From: Primula veris
Lineage: Eukaryota > Streptophyta > Magnoliopsida > Ericales > Primulaceae
Assembly (NCBI GenBank): GCA_963682055.1
Contig: OY821747.1
Span: forward strand, 33,292,126-33,356,125
Reading direction: 5' to 3'
DNA length: 64,000 nucleotides
The stretch's first letter is position 1; each line of letters starts with the position of its first letter. The translations under genes and the position numbers were made by a program. The notes beneath the pieces were generated by a model. The model was not told where the DNA came from and did no database searches. It worked only from the letters and a program-made list of their open reading frames with translations. This document shows positions 34,754 through 47,372 of the stretch, one piece after another.

Positions 34754-35599
34754 ATGGATTTCAACAGAGTTGAGGCGATTAAGGCCAAGGAAATGGCTGA
34801 AAAAATGCTGATGGAAAAGGATTTTCTTGGAGCAAGAAGACTTGTTTTCAAATCCATAGGGTTATCTCCTGAACTTGAGGGAATTCGGCAGTTACAAATG
34901 GCACTCGAGGTGTATATTGCCTCCGAGAGAAAAATAAATGGAGAAATTGATTGGTATGGAGTGCTGGGTGTGAATCCTTTTCAAGAAAAAGAAATAATAA
35001 GGAAGCAATACTATAGGTTAGCTTTTATCCTTCATCCTGATAGAAACAAAATTCTCGGTACCGAAGACGCATTTAAAGTAGTTTCCCAGGCTTGGAGATT
35101 AATATCGGATGAAGAGATGCGATCGGCTTATGACCAAAGGAGAGGATCGATAAAACTGCAAGCCTATTCCCCAAATGCTGATTGTTTTCATGCCCGCAAA
35201 AAAATGGACACAACGAATGTCGAGATGGCAAAGAGTACCACCGGAGCAGGTCCCTCTTCAGGTTCTCTACCCAAGCATCAAGCCGAGTCTTTCTGGACAA
35301 TCTGTGGCACCTGCAAATTTCATTATGAGTATCTTACACAATATCTTGATAAACTGCTGGTTTGTCTTAACTGTAGCAAGCCTTTTCGTGCATACAAGGC
35401 CCCTCTTCCTGGAAATTCATCCAAGTCGCCTGTTTCATCAGCTCATAAGAGGAACATCACTCCGCCAAGTGGCGTTAGTATAAGAAGAGGGTTGGCTAAG
35501 AAACTAAAAATGGATGCCAAGTTGGATATAAGGAAGTTGATGGTGGAAAAAGCTCTTACCGAGGTTCGAAAGAAGTTATCGGAAATGAGTGGAATTTGA
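34754..35599 (+). CDS. J-domain (DnaJ/HSP40-type) protein, short form
   Basis: 281 aa from the ATG at 34754. The open frame extends 17 codons upstream but has no earlier ATG, and the sequence TTTATAG before it may be a 5' UTR splice acceptor. The N-terminal helical segment (NRVEAIKAKEMAEKML) is typical of a plant J-protein group. The J domain spans residues about 66-128, with DWYGVLGV and the HPD motif (FILHPDRNK) that stimulates Hsp70 ATPase. A Cys-rich stretch follows (FWTICGTCKFHYEY...CLNC), as in the plant J-proteins that often carry a DUF3444 domain; that domain is absent here. The C-terminus is basic. Single exon, intact, lying in the spacer between the two duplication copies. Confidence 0.88.
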   Translation: MDFNRVEAIKAKEMAEKMLMEKDFLGARRLVFKSIGLSPELEGIRQLQMALEVYIASERKINGEIDWYGVLGVNPFQEKEIIRKQYYRLAFILHPDRNKILGTEDAFKVVSQAWRLISDEEMRSAYDQRRGSIKLQAYSPNADCFHARKKMDTTNVEMAKSTTGAGPSSGSLPKHQAESFWTICGTCKFHYEYLTQYLDKLLVCLNCSKPFRAYKAPLPGNSSKSPVSSAHKRNITPPSGVSIRRGLAKKLKMDAKLDIRKLMVEKALTEVRKKLSEMSGI

Positions 35600-36328
35600 A
35601 GATTGAGAAAAACATAGCATTTTGTTGTTTATCATTGATTGGAAGTGAGAAACTGAAGAAAACTTTTGAATTGTTTTTAATTTATTTTTCGAACATTTTG
35701 AGTTTCTTGCTCATAATTTGCTTTCAATAGAACAAATTTGTCAATTTTCTATATGAGATGATTAATTGTCTGGACCATTTTGATGCCCTTAATTTACTTT
35801 TTTGCAATGTAACCATATCTTCGACTTGACTATGTCCAAGTCGAAGATAAGAAACTACCCAGTAAAGTATGGTTTCAGGTTGGTACCAAAGTTTTGACGA
35901 TGTACCATTATATATCGAACCCAAGTAGTTCGGTTGTACAGAGTTGATAACATTACTGGCCAAAGATCGGTACACCAATTATTTTGCCTTGTTACGGTTT
36001 GGTTTTCAGTGTTGTACCAAAACTCGTAACCTGAAATACATGCAGGGTCCAAATTCATACTCTTTAAAAACTGATGAACAGAAATTGAAACCTAATGATT
36101 CGCGAATTCTCAAAAAAATTGGAATTTGTCTCTGCAAACTGAAATCAAACTTACAAAATTCCATATATTTCCTTTTAATACAACATATCAACTATTTGGA
36201 ACCAACTTAACATAAACATAATCTAGGGAAACTTTAGTCCATTTGTATACATGACAGTAGGATAAGAAATTTGGAATTTGTCTTCTCAAATTGAAATCTA
36301 ACTTCACAAATTCCAGATATAACTTATA
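35600..36328. other. Downstream of J-protein, no gene seen
   Basis: Contains the 3' flank of the J-protein gene and two short similar stretches (AAATTGGAATTTGTCT..CAAACTGAAATC at about 36115 and a variant at about 36268). No supported ORF. Confidence 0.45.
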
Positions 36329-36800
36329 GTGTTTTAAAAAGCGCATTTCAAAGCGCTATTATATATCCCGATATAGAGGTTATTGAATTTTTTTAGATAT
36401 GGTAATTCACTATATTGTTGGTAAAGCGATATTAGTGCGCTTATATAACACTTTTTGCGCTATTTATATAGGCTAAAAAGTGTGTTTTTCGGGAGTTCTG
36501 GTGTAATTTTTATTTTCTTTTTACAAAAGACTACGAAAACGTTGCCCCTTTAGGCTAAGCAATTTTATGAAAAATATAATTCCAAACAAATTCTAGTATC
36601 TGTTCTAATGATTTTAATCGCTCATTTTGACGAGATAAAAAAATTGGAAATTTTAATTAGTAGAAAGACTTGAAATTACTTTGTGTTTTTTGCTATTTAT
36701 GAATTATTTTAATTTTTCTTATATAAAAAATAGTAAAATGATGTTTTGAAAACATATTTAACATGTTTTTCTTCTATATATTTTAAACATGTATTTTTTT
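36329..36800. repeat. Diverged copy of the RGL-intron MITE-like repeat
   Basis: Starts GTGTTTTAAAAAGCGC and shares stretches such as TCGCTCATTTTGA and TTTTTGCTATTTATGAA with 2385-2962 and 46809-47372. The right end is not clear. Confidence 0.55.
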
Positions 36801-37596
36801 TCTATTGTGATTAATTTACTTTAATAGAGTTGATTTCTTAGATTTGGACTTTACTGAATTGTGTATATCATCAGCCTCGTCATAGTGAAGAAATATAACT
36901 CTCATCCATGAAATAATAATCAGCTATTTTACTTGGCTTTAGGATGTGTTTGAAACCCGAAAAACTCATGGAAAAATGAAATATTGTCTACATGAAATAT
37001 AACTCTCATCCATGAAATAAGAATCATCTATTTTAATTAGTAAAAGAAAGTGTATTTTCCTTAGAAATATTGTCCACACTAGGCAGACATACTATATATG
37101 TTACCCTAATAATTCATTAATTACATCTTAAACTGGACCATATTGTCTACATGACCATCCTGTCAAGATGTTTTTTTCTTCAAATTTCCCAGAATCAGTG
37201 CATTTTATCTTCATTGTTACTAAAACTATTACTTTCGGCATTAAAATCTTTACGGCCTTCATGATATACCGATGAAAAAATGGATATTGATCACGTAAAT
37301 GTACGTTATGACTCTCTCTCTCGTTTGATTTTGATATATCAATTAAATATTTTTTCATACTCAATCAAAATTGTATAGTGCAAACAAAGTCATGCAATTC
37401 TGTTACCATCTTGGCCATATCAATGTTATGAACTTTATACATAATATACAAGCAAGTAAGGTTTGCAGGTTGGCAAAAACTTAGACAAAGATTAGTTGTA
37501 TGAGTACTAAATAGATGAGATGAACTTGCATTTCATCTTCTTTTTGTTTGTGTAAATAGTTTATCAGATATTGGAGTAAACTAAATCTAACACACT
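36801..37596. other. Intergenic, no gene seen
   Basis: AT-rich. A short repeat (ATGAAATATAACTCTCATCCATGAAATAA) is present twice, around 36885 and 36990. No credible coding sequence. Confidence 0.4.
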
Positions 37597-37860
37597 ATGG
37601 ATTTGTGCTTTCAACCCACAAAAGGTAACAATTTCACCATCGAGATCGGATATTTTGACTCCGTTATAGAAATCAAGGAGAAGTCGAACATTCAGCTTAT
37701 CACGGAAACCAACAAAAGTATTAGTTGCACGACAGAGGATACGGTTCAGGTCCCCAAAAAAGAAAGCGTAATGGACGAAGATCGGTCTTTTAGTTGGCAC
37801 CAAGTGAATTCAGGCGATACAATTGAGATATTCGGCGGAACTATTAAAGTTGGATCGTGA
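37597..37860 (+). CDS. Small ubiquitin-like-domain ORF, probably internally deleted
   Basis: 87 aa. The N-terminus (TIEIGYFDSVIEIKEK) reads like the first beta-hairpin and helix start of plant ubiquitin-like proteins, and the segment SNIQLIT resembles their last strand. The middle of the fold, between EIKEK and SNIQL, appears to be missing without breaking the frame. The C-terminal half ends with SGDTIEIFGGTIKVGS. It could be a small expressed protein or a decayed relative of a larger gene. Moderate to low certainty. Confidence 0.4.
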   Translation: MDLCFQPTKGNNFTIEIGYFDSVIEIKEKSNIQLITETNKSISCTTEDTVQVPKKESVMDEDRSFSWHQVNSGDTIEIFGGTIKVGS

Positions 37861-39736
37861 GAATAAGATTGAACTATCTCAACAAAAAAAAAAACTAAAT
37901 CTATGTTTTCACAAGAGTATAAAAATGACAAATTGTAGTCGGGTTCACCATCAATATTTATCCTAAAACATAATGAAAAAGTGTTTTTTATTAAGCGGTT
38001 TATCCGGGGAGGTTTATCCCGGGGCGGTTTAGAAACCTACCCATGTATATGACTTTGAGATGACCCACAATACTGCTGAATTAGCTCTAACTAATTACAA
38101 TAGTCTCTTGTGAACCTCGCATATTATCCTTCCTATTGAACGCTAAAAAACAATAGTATTGGGCGCAAACATAGATTGTTTTCAAAACAACTATCACACA
38201 TGTCGATGTAAAAGAATCACTAACTCTTTCTCTCCCCCGTCTCGTAGTAAAATACAATAATTATTTTTTAATCAAAAGTAGAAAACTTATTAACTCGATC
38301 AATTCCACAACCACATATGTTCACTTTTTAAGATTGCTAGAACATGTGACAACCCAGATCAAAATTCAACTGAAATGATGACATAAAACAAATAGTTACT
38401 GATACATGACACGTTTAATTGTCACAATCAAATGAGAGCTTGAAATGAATATAAATTCTCTAAACCATCATCACATGTTATTAAAATTGCATCACCATCT
38501 ATATCTTCGTAACTAGTTATGTATTCTTGAGGCGCGAGTTTCATCCTCTTAACCGCTTCTTCACAAAACATCATCTCACCCTCTCCTCTTTTTTATATTG
38601 AATACCACCCAGTTGTGAAGGCATGTTTATTTTGCAAAGTAGTAAATGATTCTCTTAAATGATCTAATTCTATGGACATAGTTGCTAATATTTCACTCAG
38701 ATTCTCTAAACTTTGCTCTAGTCAGAAATTTGTACTCTCAAACCACTAAATGTATGCACACATCGAGGTTGAGAGAATGAAAATTTCTTCATCCTTTTGC
38801 AGTGTTACAGGGAGGAAAATGTCCACCAGTCTGTTGGTTATGACATTTGGCGAAAACACTTAGAAGCCATTACAAAAATGATTGTTGTTCGTCTTGGTCA
38901 CCTACACAAGCAATATCAACTTGAATATTTTAACACCTTTGTGAACTTATTCTAATTGGTTAGTGTAACCATTTGAGGATTCGATGATCGTCTCTATATT
39001 TGTATTTTTATTTCGTTTTTCCTTTCGTTCACTTTTTCTAATATGTAATAATTAACCTCTGTACTATAATTTTTGTGAGTGCTTGCGATAATTTCTTTTC
39101 TAACACATGTCTTCGCTCTCTTAATTTTCTCTTTTCGATCCTTTTATTATTCAACTAATTTGCATTGGTCTCTCTAGTTTTCTTTTTAGATCTTTTTATC
39201 GATCATAATGAATTAATTAATTATTTTCTCCTTTTGAAAATACTCCTCTATATTATGCAGACCCCCCAATATTGATACTTTATTTTAATACATTTTAATG
39301 TTATCTAATTAATTAAATATGTATTAAACCCATGAATGTATGTACATATTTTCAATGAATTCCGGATTCAATGCATAAACCATTAATTGACGATAATTAC
39401 AAAAGTACCAAAAGTATTAATGCAATGCTGATTCAGGAATATGTTTCTTAGTTAATTTACTACAATCATTTTTTTTCCAGCATTTTTAGATCTTTCTTAT
39501 CCTCTAATTTAAGTAACTTTTCCAAATACATACTAAATGTTCCTATTCTTAATCAAATGATACAATGGTCATCGTATATAAATTTTCATTCTTATGCATC
39601 ATATCACAAGCCGGTTCTCATCTATTTCTTTCGTTAATGAAGTAAGACATATATGTATTTTAGATGATCTGCTAGTATGTTTTTTCTTGCTATTATTTTC
39701 TGATTATATTTTTCAAATTTTGCTAGGCTTATCGAG
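37861..39736. other. Spacer upstream of RGL-B
   Basis: Contains a short CGGTTTATCC(C)GGGG repeat at about 37995-38030 and, on the minus strand, a possible PB1-domain relic (38428-38577). The last few hundred bases should hold the RGL-B promoter; several TATA-like AT stretches are present and none stands out. Confidence 0.45.
38428..38577 (-). pseudogene. Possible PB1-domain relic
   Basis: The minus strand encodes about 50 residues ending in a stop. They include KRMKLAPQEYITSYEDIDGD and then AILITCDDGLENL, which resembles the Tyr-x-Asp-x-Asp-Gly-Asp (OPCA-like) part of PB1 domains, as at the C-terminus of plant NIN-like proteins. Upstream the frame is soon lost. Read as a fragment; weak evidence. 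Confidence 0.3.
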
Positions 39737-40356
39737 ATGGATAGTATGAAATTTTGTAATAGCAAATGTTATCTTCTATCACCATTACTCATTTTGCTGT
39801 TATTTTCCATCCCTACGGAATGTGAATCTCATAAGAGGTAAGAATTTAGATTAAAACGGGGCTAGTTGGTCTTCAAAAAATATATTTTTTGTTTGTTATT
39901 TTCCAATTTAATTTGGAGTAATTAACAACATTCTAGCCGGTAAGGGTGGGCAAAAAATTCGCAAACTTAAATATATATATTGTGTATTTTAAGATACCAA
40001 CTTTTCATTCTTGTTATATTTTAGTTTTGTTACTTATTCACGAATGTTTTAAACGTATTTTGATTGGTTTTAATTTATATTTCTCTTTGAAAAATTCAAT
40101 TTATTTTAAATTTTAGGTTAATTATGGAAATTATGAAAAATAAATGACCAAAATAAAAATTTAAGAATCAATCTAAGCTCAACCCACAATTTATTTTGCG
40201 GTTTGGATTGGGTTGGAGTTTTAATTGTAACGGGTTGGGTTGGGTTGATATTTAAATTTTAGCAACCTGCCTCAATCCGTCCCGCCATTTATTAGAATTG
40301 AGGTCAATTCACCACAATTCGCCCCGTGCCCACACTTGCTAGGTAGCAATATATTC

Positions 40357-40461
40357 CATCCGTTTTCATTTAATTAACCACTACGAACTACGTGTAATTT
40401 TGACCGGTTTATAACTTGTATCAAAATTATCGAAATAAATTTTTTTTAAATCTAATAAAAA
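40357..40461. repeat. MITE-like repeat in RGL-B intron 1
   Basis: Inverted relative to 31262-31393. Contains TTATAACTTGTATCAAAATT, with a CCATCCGTTTTCATT end resembling Stowaway termini. Confidence 0.5.
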
Positions 40462-43400
40462 AACGGCTCTATAGTACTCTATCTTAAGAAATTCCCTCCC
40501 TATTGATATATTCAATGTTGCTCTTTTTGTTTTTTTCCCCATAAATATTAAATACAAATACCTTTGTCACTCTTTCACTTATAAACCTGATCAAAGAAAA
40601 ATTATAATTTATTATACAAATTCCATTGATCAAATATTATTAGTTACATATACGGATTTATCATATTTACATATCGTTAGTTGCAAGGATATATATGTTG
40701 TAGTAAATCATAGTGGAAAACATACTCATGACCTCGATATTTTATTGGTAAAAGAATCTATATTTATTTTTTCACTAATGAAATTACCATGAACAACTTA
40801 ACTATATAAATAAATTGTTCATTTTAAAAACAAAACAGAAAAAGAAATAACTTAAACAATTAAGCTGGGTGACCAAAATTTGGAAAACAAATTTTAAGTC
40901 GTCTTAAAGTGAAAATAGTGACTAATTTTCTTTGTTCCTAAATCTATATAATTTAGAGATAAAAATAATAATGTTGGCTCATAAAACCAATCATAAGGAA
41001 ACAAAATTATTGATATATAACAAAATTATAGATTCTCTTTAACACCAATTTTTTCTTCTTTTTGGTCCCTAAATACATAGGGTATGGGAGGGGTCACAAA
41101 TATTTAGAAGTAAACAAAACAAAATGGTTTTTAAATCTATTATTTATATACTGATTTGATATTTGTCTCTGAATTATGGTCTCCAATATTCTTGTTTATT
41201 GTTCTGAATTTTTGTACCCATCCCTAATTTTTTTTTAAAATACTCTATTTATCTTTTGATTAACAGCAGGGAATTTTATTTAAATGAGACGAGCAATGAA
41301 ATTAATGCAGCTCCGGTTCAATTGACCGTTCAGCCTAACCAAGTGAAGCTCCAAACTTTTCCTTTTATTTCCTTTTATTTCACTAACTAATCGAAATGAA
41401 ATGGGTGCATTGTAAATTTGTAATTAGGATTTAGGAGGAAAAAAACTACACTTCATTAACAAAAATTCATAGTTAATTTTTCTTTTTAAAATTATATATA
41501 GATACTCAATGGATGCTATTCTTTTTTCCTATTTGTTTTCAACTTTAATGTGCATTGATACTGCGTAGATATTTACCAAATCTTAAACAAAAATTACAAG
41601 TTCGGGTTTTTGATAATTAAGTCCGAAAATATGTATTAGACGATAACTTTTCTATCACTTAGTTTTCTAAAGAGACGGATCCAAATTATTTCTGATAGCC
41701 TTTCGATACAACTAACCTAAGACTTAATAAAAAAAAAAGTTGACCGCTGATGAAGTGTATTAGATGAACCAATCAATATGTATTAATAAAAATAGGTTTT
41801 CAAAATCACAACAAAATTGATTGGATTCACCTAATTCACCGCATCAACCGGTAAAAATTATGGTTTTAAATTTTGGTGATCAAAAGCATTTTCCTTTCTA
41901 ATTGATTTCTGCAGCTTATTCGAAATGAATCTGAGATCGAGTTTGTAAGATTTAAGCGTTTAAAAAGTTAAATGTATGCTATACCATTCACGATTTGGAT
42001 GGGAATATGTACAAGAGTTTATTTCTACTTGAAAGTTGAAACATGCATGGGGTAACGTATGCACACACGGAAAAGTCGAAAACTTTATTCATTTTCACAT
42101 ATAAGAAAATAACCACCGTTAAGTCGAAAAATCACATTTATATGAAATACTGTATATAATTAAAATAGGACTTTCACGTCTATATACCCTTTAAATATAT
42201 ATTATTATAATTATGTTATTATTTGTGTGGAAAAACTTTGAGGATATAGCTAAGAAAAGATAGTTAATTAATTAAGTTATAATTATTCCCATTCTTTCTC
42301 ATTTTGCATTAGCTATGTGCCTATAAAAGTGTGGTATAAACGATTATATATATTCAATTTTCTCAACCAATGACTCTCCCCTCCTCAATCAGTAGAATAA
42401 TCAGTTTTTATTTGTCAAATGATAAAAATTCAATTTCGAAAATAACTTCAGTAACAAATTTATGAGAATGTGATCAAAACACAACATTTGAAAATTATAG
42501 TGAAAACTATACAACAAAAATACATTTGTGTAAGTAGATGCATGAAAATAAGTTTCCGAAGACATAAATAAGTCGTATTTTTAATTTACCCTACTAATTG
42601 TGTAAATTCATCCTAGTAAAGGATGGTTGCGAATTGTATAAGCTTCTATTTCCTTTTCCTAAAAAATTTTCCTTTTATTTAATATCAATAGTTATATAGT
42701 TACGAAGGTTTTCAACCGTGATAAGATATGGCGAAATGCATATTGTTATAGGTGATGATATATAATGGAATAGTGAAAGTGACAATATCAAAGCCGGGAG
42801 GGTCGGTCACTGGAATACAATACAATGGGATAAACAATTTACTTCACGACATAAACGGCGGGTATGTCACTAATAAAAATATTCATTATTGAAAAGGTAA
42901 AAGTTGATCACTAATATGACAACGGGACTTTTTCAATACATTAGTTACGACTAATTAGACAACATCATCTACTCGCGAATTTCAACATGTATAAGTTTTT
43001 TTTTAGTTAAGCTAATTCACTCTAATTATACCTATTACGTTTATAACACAAATGTGGTATTCATAGGTACTGGGACTGTGACTGGAACAGTGGTACAGGA
43101 CATGGATCAACTGATAAGTATAACATTTGATTATCAAGATTTTCCAACTAAATTAAAATTTTAAACAATATGAATATTAGTAACATTTTACTTTGTTTCT
43201 TATGAAAGGTTTGAAGGGACAAATTTTAAGATTATTTCACAGACACCTAAGCAAGTCGAGGTTTCGTTCAGTAAAACCTGGAAGAAAGGCTCCCCATTTA
43301 CCCTTAATATGGACAAGAGGTATATATAATTTGGTGTACATGCAAGAGGTATACATTAATACTCGTCTTTCATAGCGGCCTCTGATGTGTTCACTTCAAT

Positions 43401-46400
43401 TTTGAGGATTAGATTCTTGCTTAAACAATATGAACTGCATTTGATTATATTAATCTACAGTATAAGAAGTGAATGATAAGTGGTTTTCATGTTTAATAGG
43501 TATATCATGGTATGGGGCAAGTCTGGATTCTATACATACACAATACTTGAACATCTAAAGGGAATGCCATGGTTCAATCTGGATGAATTTAGGGTCGTCT
43601 TCAAGCTTAATGATAACCAGTAAGAAAAGATATCTAATCGTACCAATAATAACATATAACCAAAGTCTATATGCTTAACAATTCAGTACTAGACACTAAT
43701 CCAGGGTTTGTATCAGGTTTAGGTACATTGCTCTTTCTGATCAAAGACAAAAGATCATGCCCACTGGAGCCGAGCGTTCCAGGGGTAAGGTGCTCGGGTA
43801 TCCAGAAGCTGTTCGTTTACCTAATGGCGAAGTAAGCATCTCTGTACAATATTTTATGGGTTTGTTTGTCGCCCCTTAATTCAAAACATGTTATTATCGG
43901 GTGCCACTGTCGGTATAAAAAAAAATTCATTCTTGGAAAAAAAAAAGGTTGCAGTTCTGGAGAATAGATAAGTTGATTGTAGTATAAATAAGATGAACAC
44001 TTATATTTTCAAAAACTAAGATAGGTACAGAAAGTCCAAATAATTATTAATATCTTGTTAAACAAATATGCATTTCATTTTATTTTTTATACTAATCTAC
44101 CCCTCGCATTGGTGTATTAGCACTCTGTAGTTGTCAAGAAAGTAGAACAAAAGTATAACAAAGTTAGGGTTTGAAACTTTATTGCCTGATGAATTCTTGC
44201 TAAATTATATATATAGACGGACTTGGCTAAATTACTGAGAATACTTATTTGAATACGTTCATGAAAAACTTTCGAGATTTGAATACATTCGTGAAAAAAA
44301 TTCGAGATAGAAATGACTTGATTTTCTTAAGATTAACACATTCATGATACTCCATTAGTTAATCATTTTTTCAAATGTTAGGGTTTGAAACTTATTTATT
44401 GCTTGATGAATTCTAGTGTAAAAATATTTTGACTTTATATTGTGTTTAGTGAGTTGACAAACTAAAAATGTAAAATACAGAAGATCTCTACAAGGCAAAA
44501 ATCATTTCCACATCAATCCTTACTCCTTAGTAACAGAAACTATGAAAAAGCTGATTTATTTTTTTGGTAAATTTGAAATTGGTAGGTTGATGATAAATAC
44601 CAATATACAATGGAAAATCAAGATAGTCACTTGTATGGATGGATTGCTGATAATCCAGCAACTGGATTTTGGATTATAAGAGCAAGTGATGAGTTCCGTG
44701 TTGGTGGTCCTTTTAGGCAAGACCTCACTTGTCACACAGCTGCTACAGCTATTTCGGTAAGGGAGAATCATCGATTAGTACATCAAAATATACTTCATTT
44801 TCAAAAACCCGAATTCTCAACTCTTGTTTAACATTTATTACATATAATGCATCATGTAGCATCAAAGTTAAAAAAAAAAAAGTAGCATAGTGTAGCATAT
44901 GTACTAATCTTTAAAATTGTATTAGAGTACGGATTTTCTTTAATAAGTACCAATAGTCTTTACATTTTCATCCTTTTCCCATACAAAAACATATGTCATA
45001 GTCCTGAACCTGGTGACTCTGATTTTTTTATGATATATACTTATATGTTAATCAAAGACTTGGACTCTCTCCTGCAACTATTTATTCTCATACTGAGCTA
45101 CATTATTAAAGTAAATCATTTCAACATTGAACATTTTAGTGGAATGAATGCAGATTGTATATATGTAGTTGTGCAACTGTAAACAATTTACTCAAAATTG
45201 GAATTAAATAACCAACCCCTGAACTGAAGTATGCATATTGTCAAAGGCAAAAGAAAATGTGATTTCCATGTTTTGGCTATTGATCATTCTTAGTAATATA
45301 ACAATTATATTTCGTTTGATGCAGTATTTTATTAGTTCTCATTATGCTAATCGTAATGCTACAATATACCTTAACAATGGGGAGCCATGGAAGAAGGTCT
45401 TTGGACCGGTTTTTGTCTATCTAAACTCTGATAAGACTAAGGACCATCGTCAAGCACTTTGGAAAAATGCAAAGTATCAGGTACTTAGAACTTAAATATA
45501 GCAATGTGAGTTATTCAACATGTGTTAGGATTTTAGTGTATTTTGAGTCGATCATTGACACCTTCAAAGCGATCCGGATATCTACAATGTTAATGTTAAT
45601 TATGCATGCATGATTCGTTTTTGTTTATCATCTTCTTCATTTTAGTGTGAAATTTACGTAATCGCTCATGTTTTATCAGATGTACACCGAAATGAAGAGC
45701 TGGCCCTACAGCTTCGCAAGTTCCGTGGACTACACAAAAGCAAATTCACGTGGATCGTTATCTGGTCAATTACAAGTACAGGATAGGTATTTGATAAGAT
45801 CTTTTTTCTAACTTGATCGATGGGAAATACCCATTATAGCATTAATAATGAAATGGTTGTATACTTATATAGATCTTATTACACCTAAAATCCAAATCAG
45901 AGCAAAAACAAGAAATAAAACGAAAAACGAACAGGAGAAGCAAATAAAGGTTAAAATTTTATCAAGTTCGAATGGTTAGGTTTTCGTCAGTTTTCGGTTT
46001 TTTCATATGTATTCGAAATTATTTTTTTCGATACTTTTTTTGTAAATCAATGTACTATTTTATTTCTAAAGTGATTGTTCATAAAAATATGTAAAATTTG
46101 ACCTTTTATATATATTTTTTATGTTTAATTGTTTGTTTGACAAAATATTAAGGTAGTAATATTAATAAATACTCAAAAAAAATATAAAAGGTCAAATTTT
46201 ACAGATTTTTTTAAACAAACATTTAAGAAATAAAATAATACGTTGATTTAAAAAAATATTTTATATAAATTCATATGAAAAAACCTGAAAATATGATAAA
46301 AACCTGACCATTCGAACTTAATAAAATTTGAATCCCGGGATATGTAACTAGTAGTACTTCCTATTAGATGATCGTAACATTTCACACCAAGTTTACCAAG

Positions 46401-46808
46401 ACTAAAGTTTTGGCCTCCATTTTTGTTTTTATTTTGATGTTCTAGGGCCTTTCTTTTGGCTATAAAAATATGTTATTATGTTTACTTTATCTCATGTATA
46501 TTAGTTATTATTTAATAATTTTTATTTATGGTACGAAATTCTTTTATAGACAAAAGTATGGAGATACTTAACACACTCTTGTAGATTTTTTCTTTCAAAC
46601 TTCTACCCATTCTAGTTTGCCCTTTTCGTATGTATAGTACACTCATCTTATAGTCGTAATGCAACCCCGAAATTCTTTTTGGAGATAAGGTCAAATCGAC
46701 GACACAATTATCATGATTGTGAATAGAAATGAGTTGCACTTTAAATTGCCCATCCAGTTCAGGATTTGATTGACCGTCATAAACACATAACCATAATATC
46801 ATTCATTT

Positions 46809-47372
46809 AAAAATCGCGCTTTAAAGCGTTAAAAGCATGATAATGTGTTTTGCGAAAAGAAATTGCCTACGTTTTTTTTTTTGGCTGATAAAGCGCTAAT
46901 AGTGGTTTTTTTTTTTGCACTGTTATCACGTTTTTTGCGCTTCTATAACGCTTTTTGCGCCTTAAAGCACTTGAAGTTTTTTTTTTATCATTATTGGTCA
47001 AATAAAGTACGAAAACGGTGCTGATTTAGGGTTAATAATTTTACAAAAAACATAATTCAAATCAAATTGTACTACATTTGCTAGTGATACTTAATCGTTC
47101 ATTTTGAGAAACTACAACATTTGAAAATTTGAATTACTAAAAGACTTAAATCGTTTGTTTTTTTGCTATTTATGAAATATTTTAATTTTTCTTATATAGA
47201 AAATAGTAAAATCAAGCTTTCAAAATATATATTAAACATGTATATTTTTTAGATATTTCTAACATGTATATTTTTATACTATAAAAAGTTTACGATTTAC
47301 GTTTCAAATCTACGCGTTTAGCGTATCTCTCGTAAAAACGTTTTGATCAACTTGACGCTTTTTAAAACACTG
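46809..47372. repeat. MITE-like repeat in RGL-B intron (shared with copy A)
   Basis: Same insertion as 2385-2962, at the same intron position, so it was present before the duplication. It ends CGCTTTTTAAAACAC. Confidence 0.6.
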
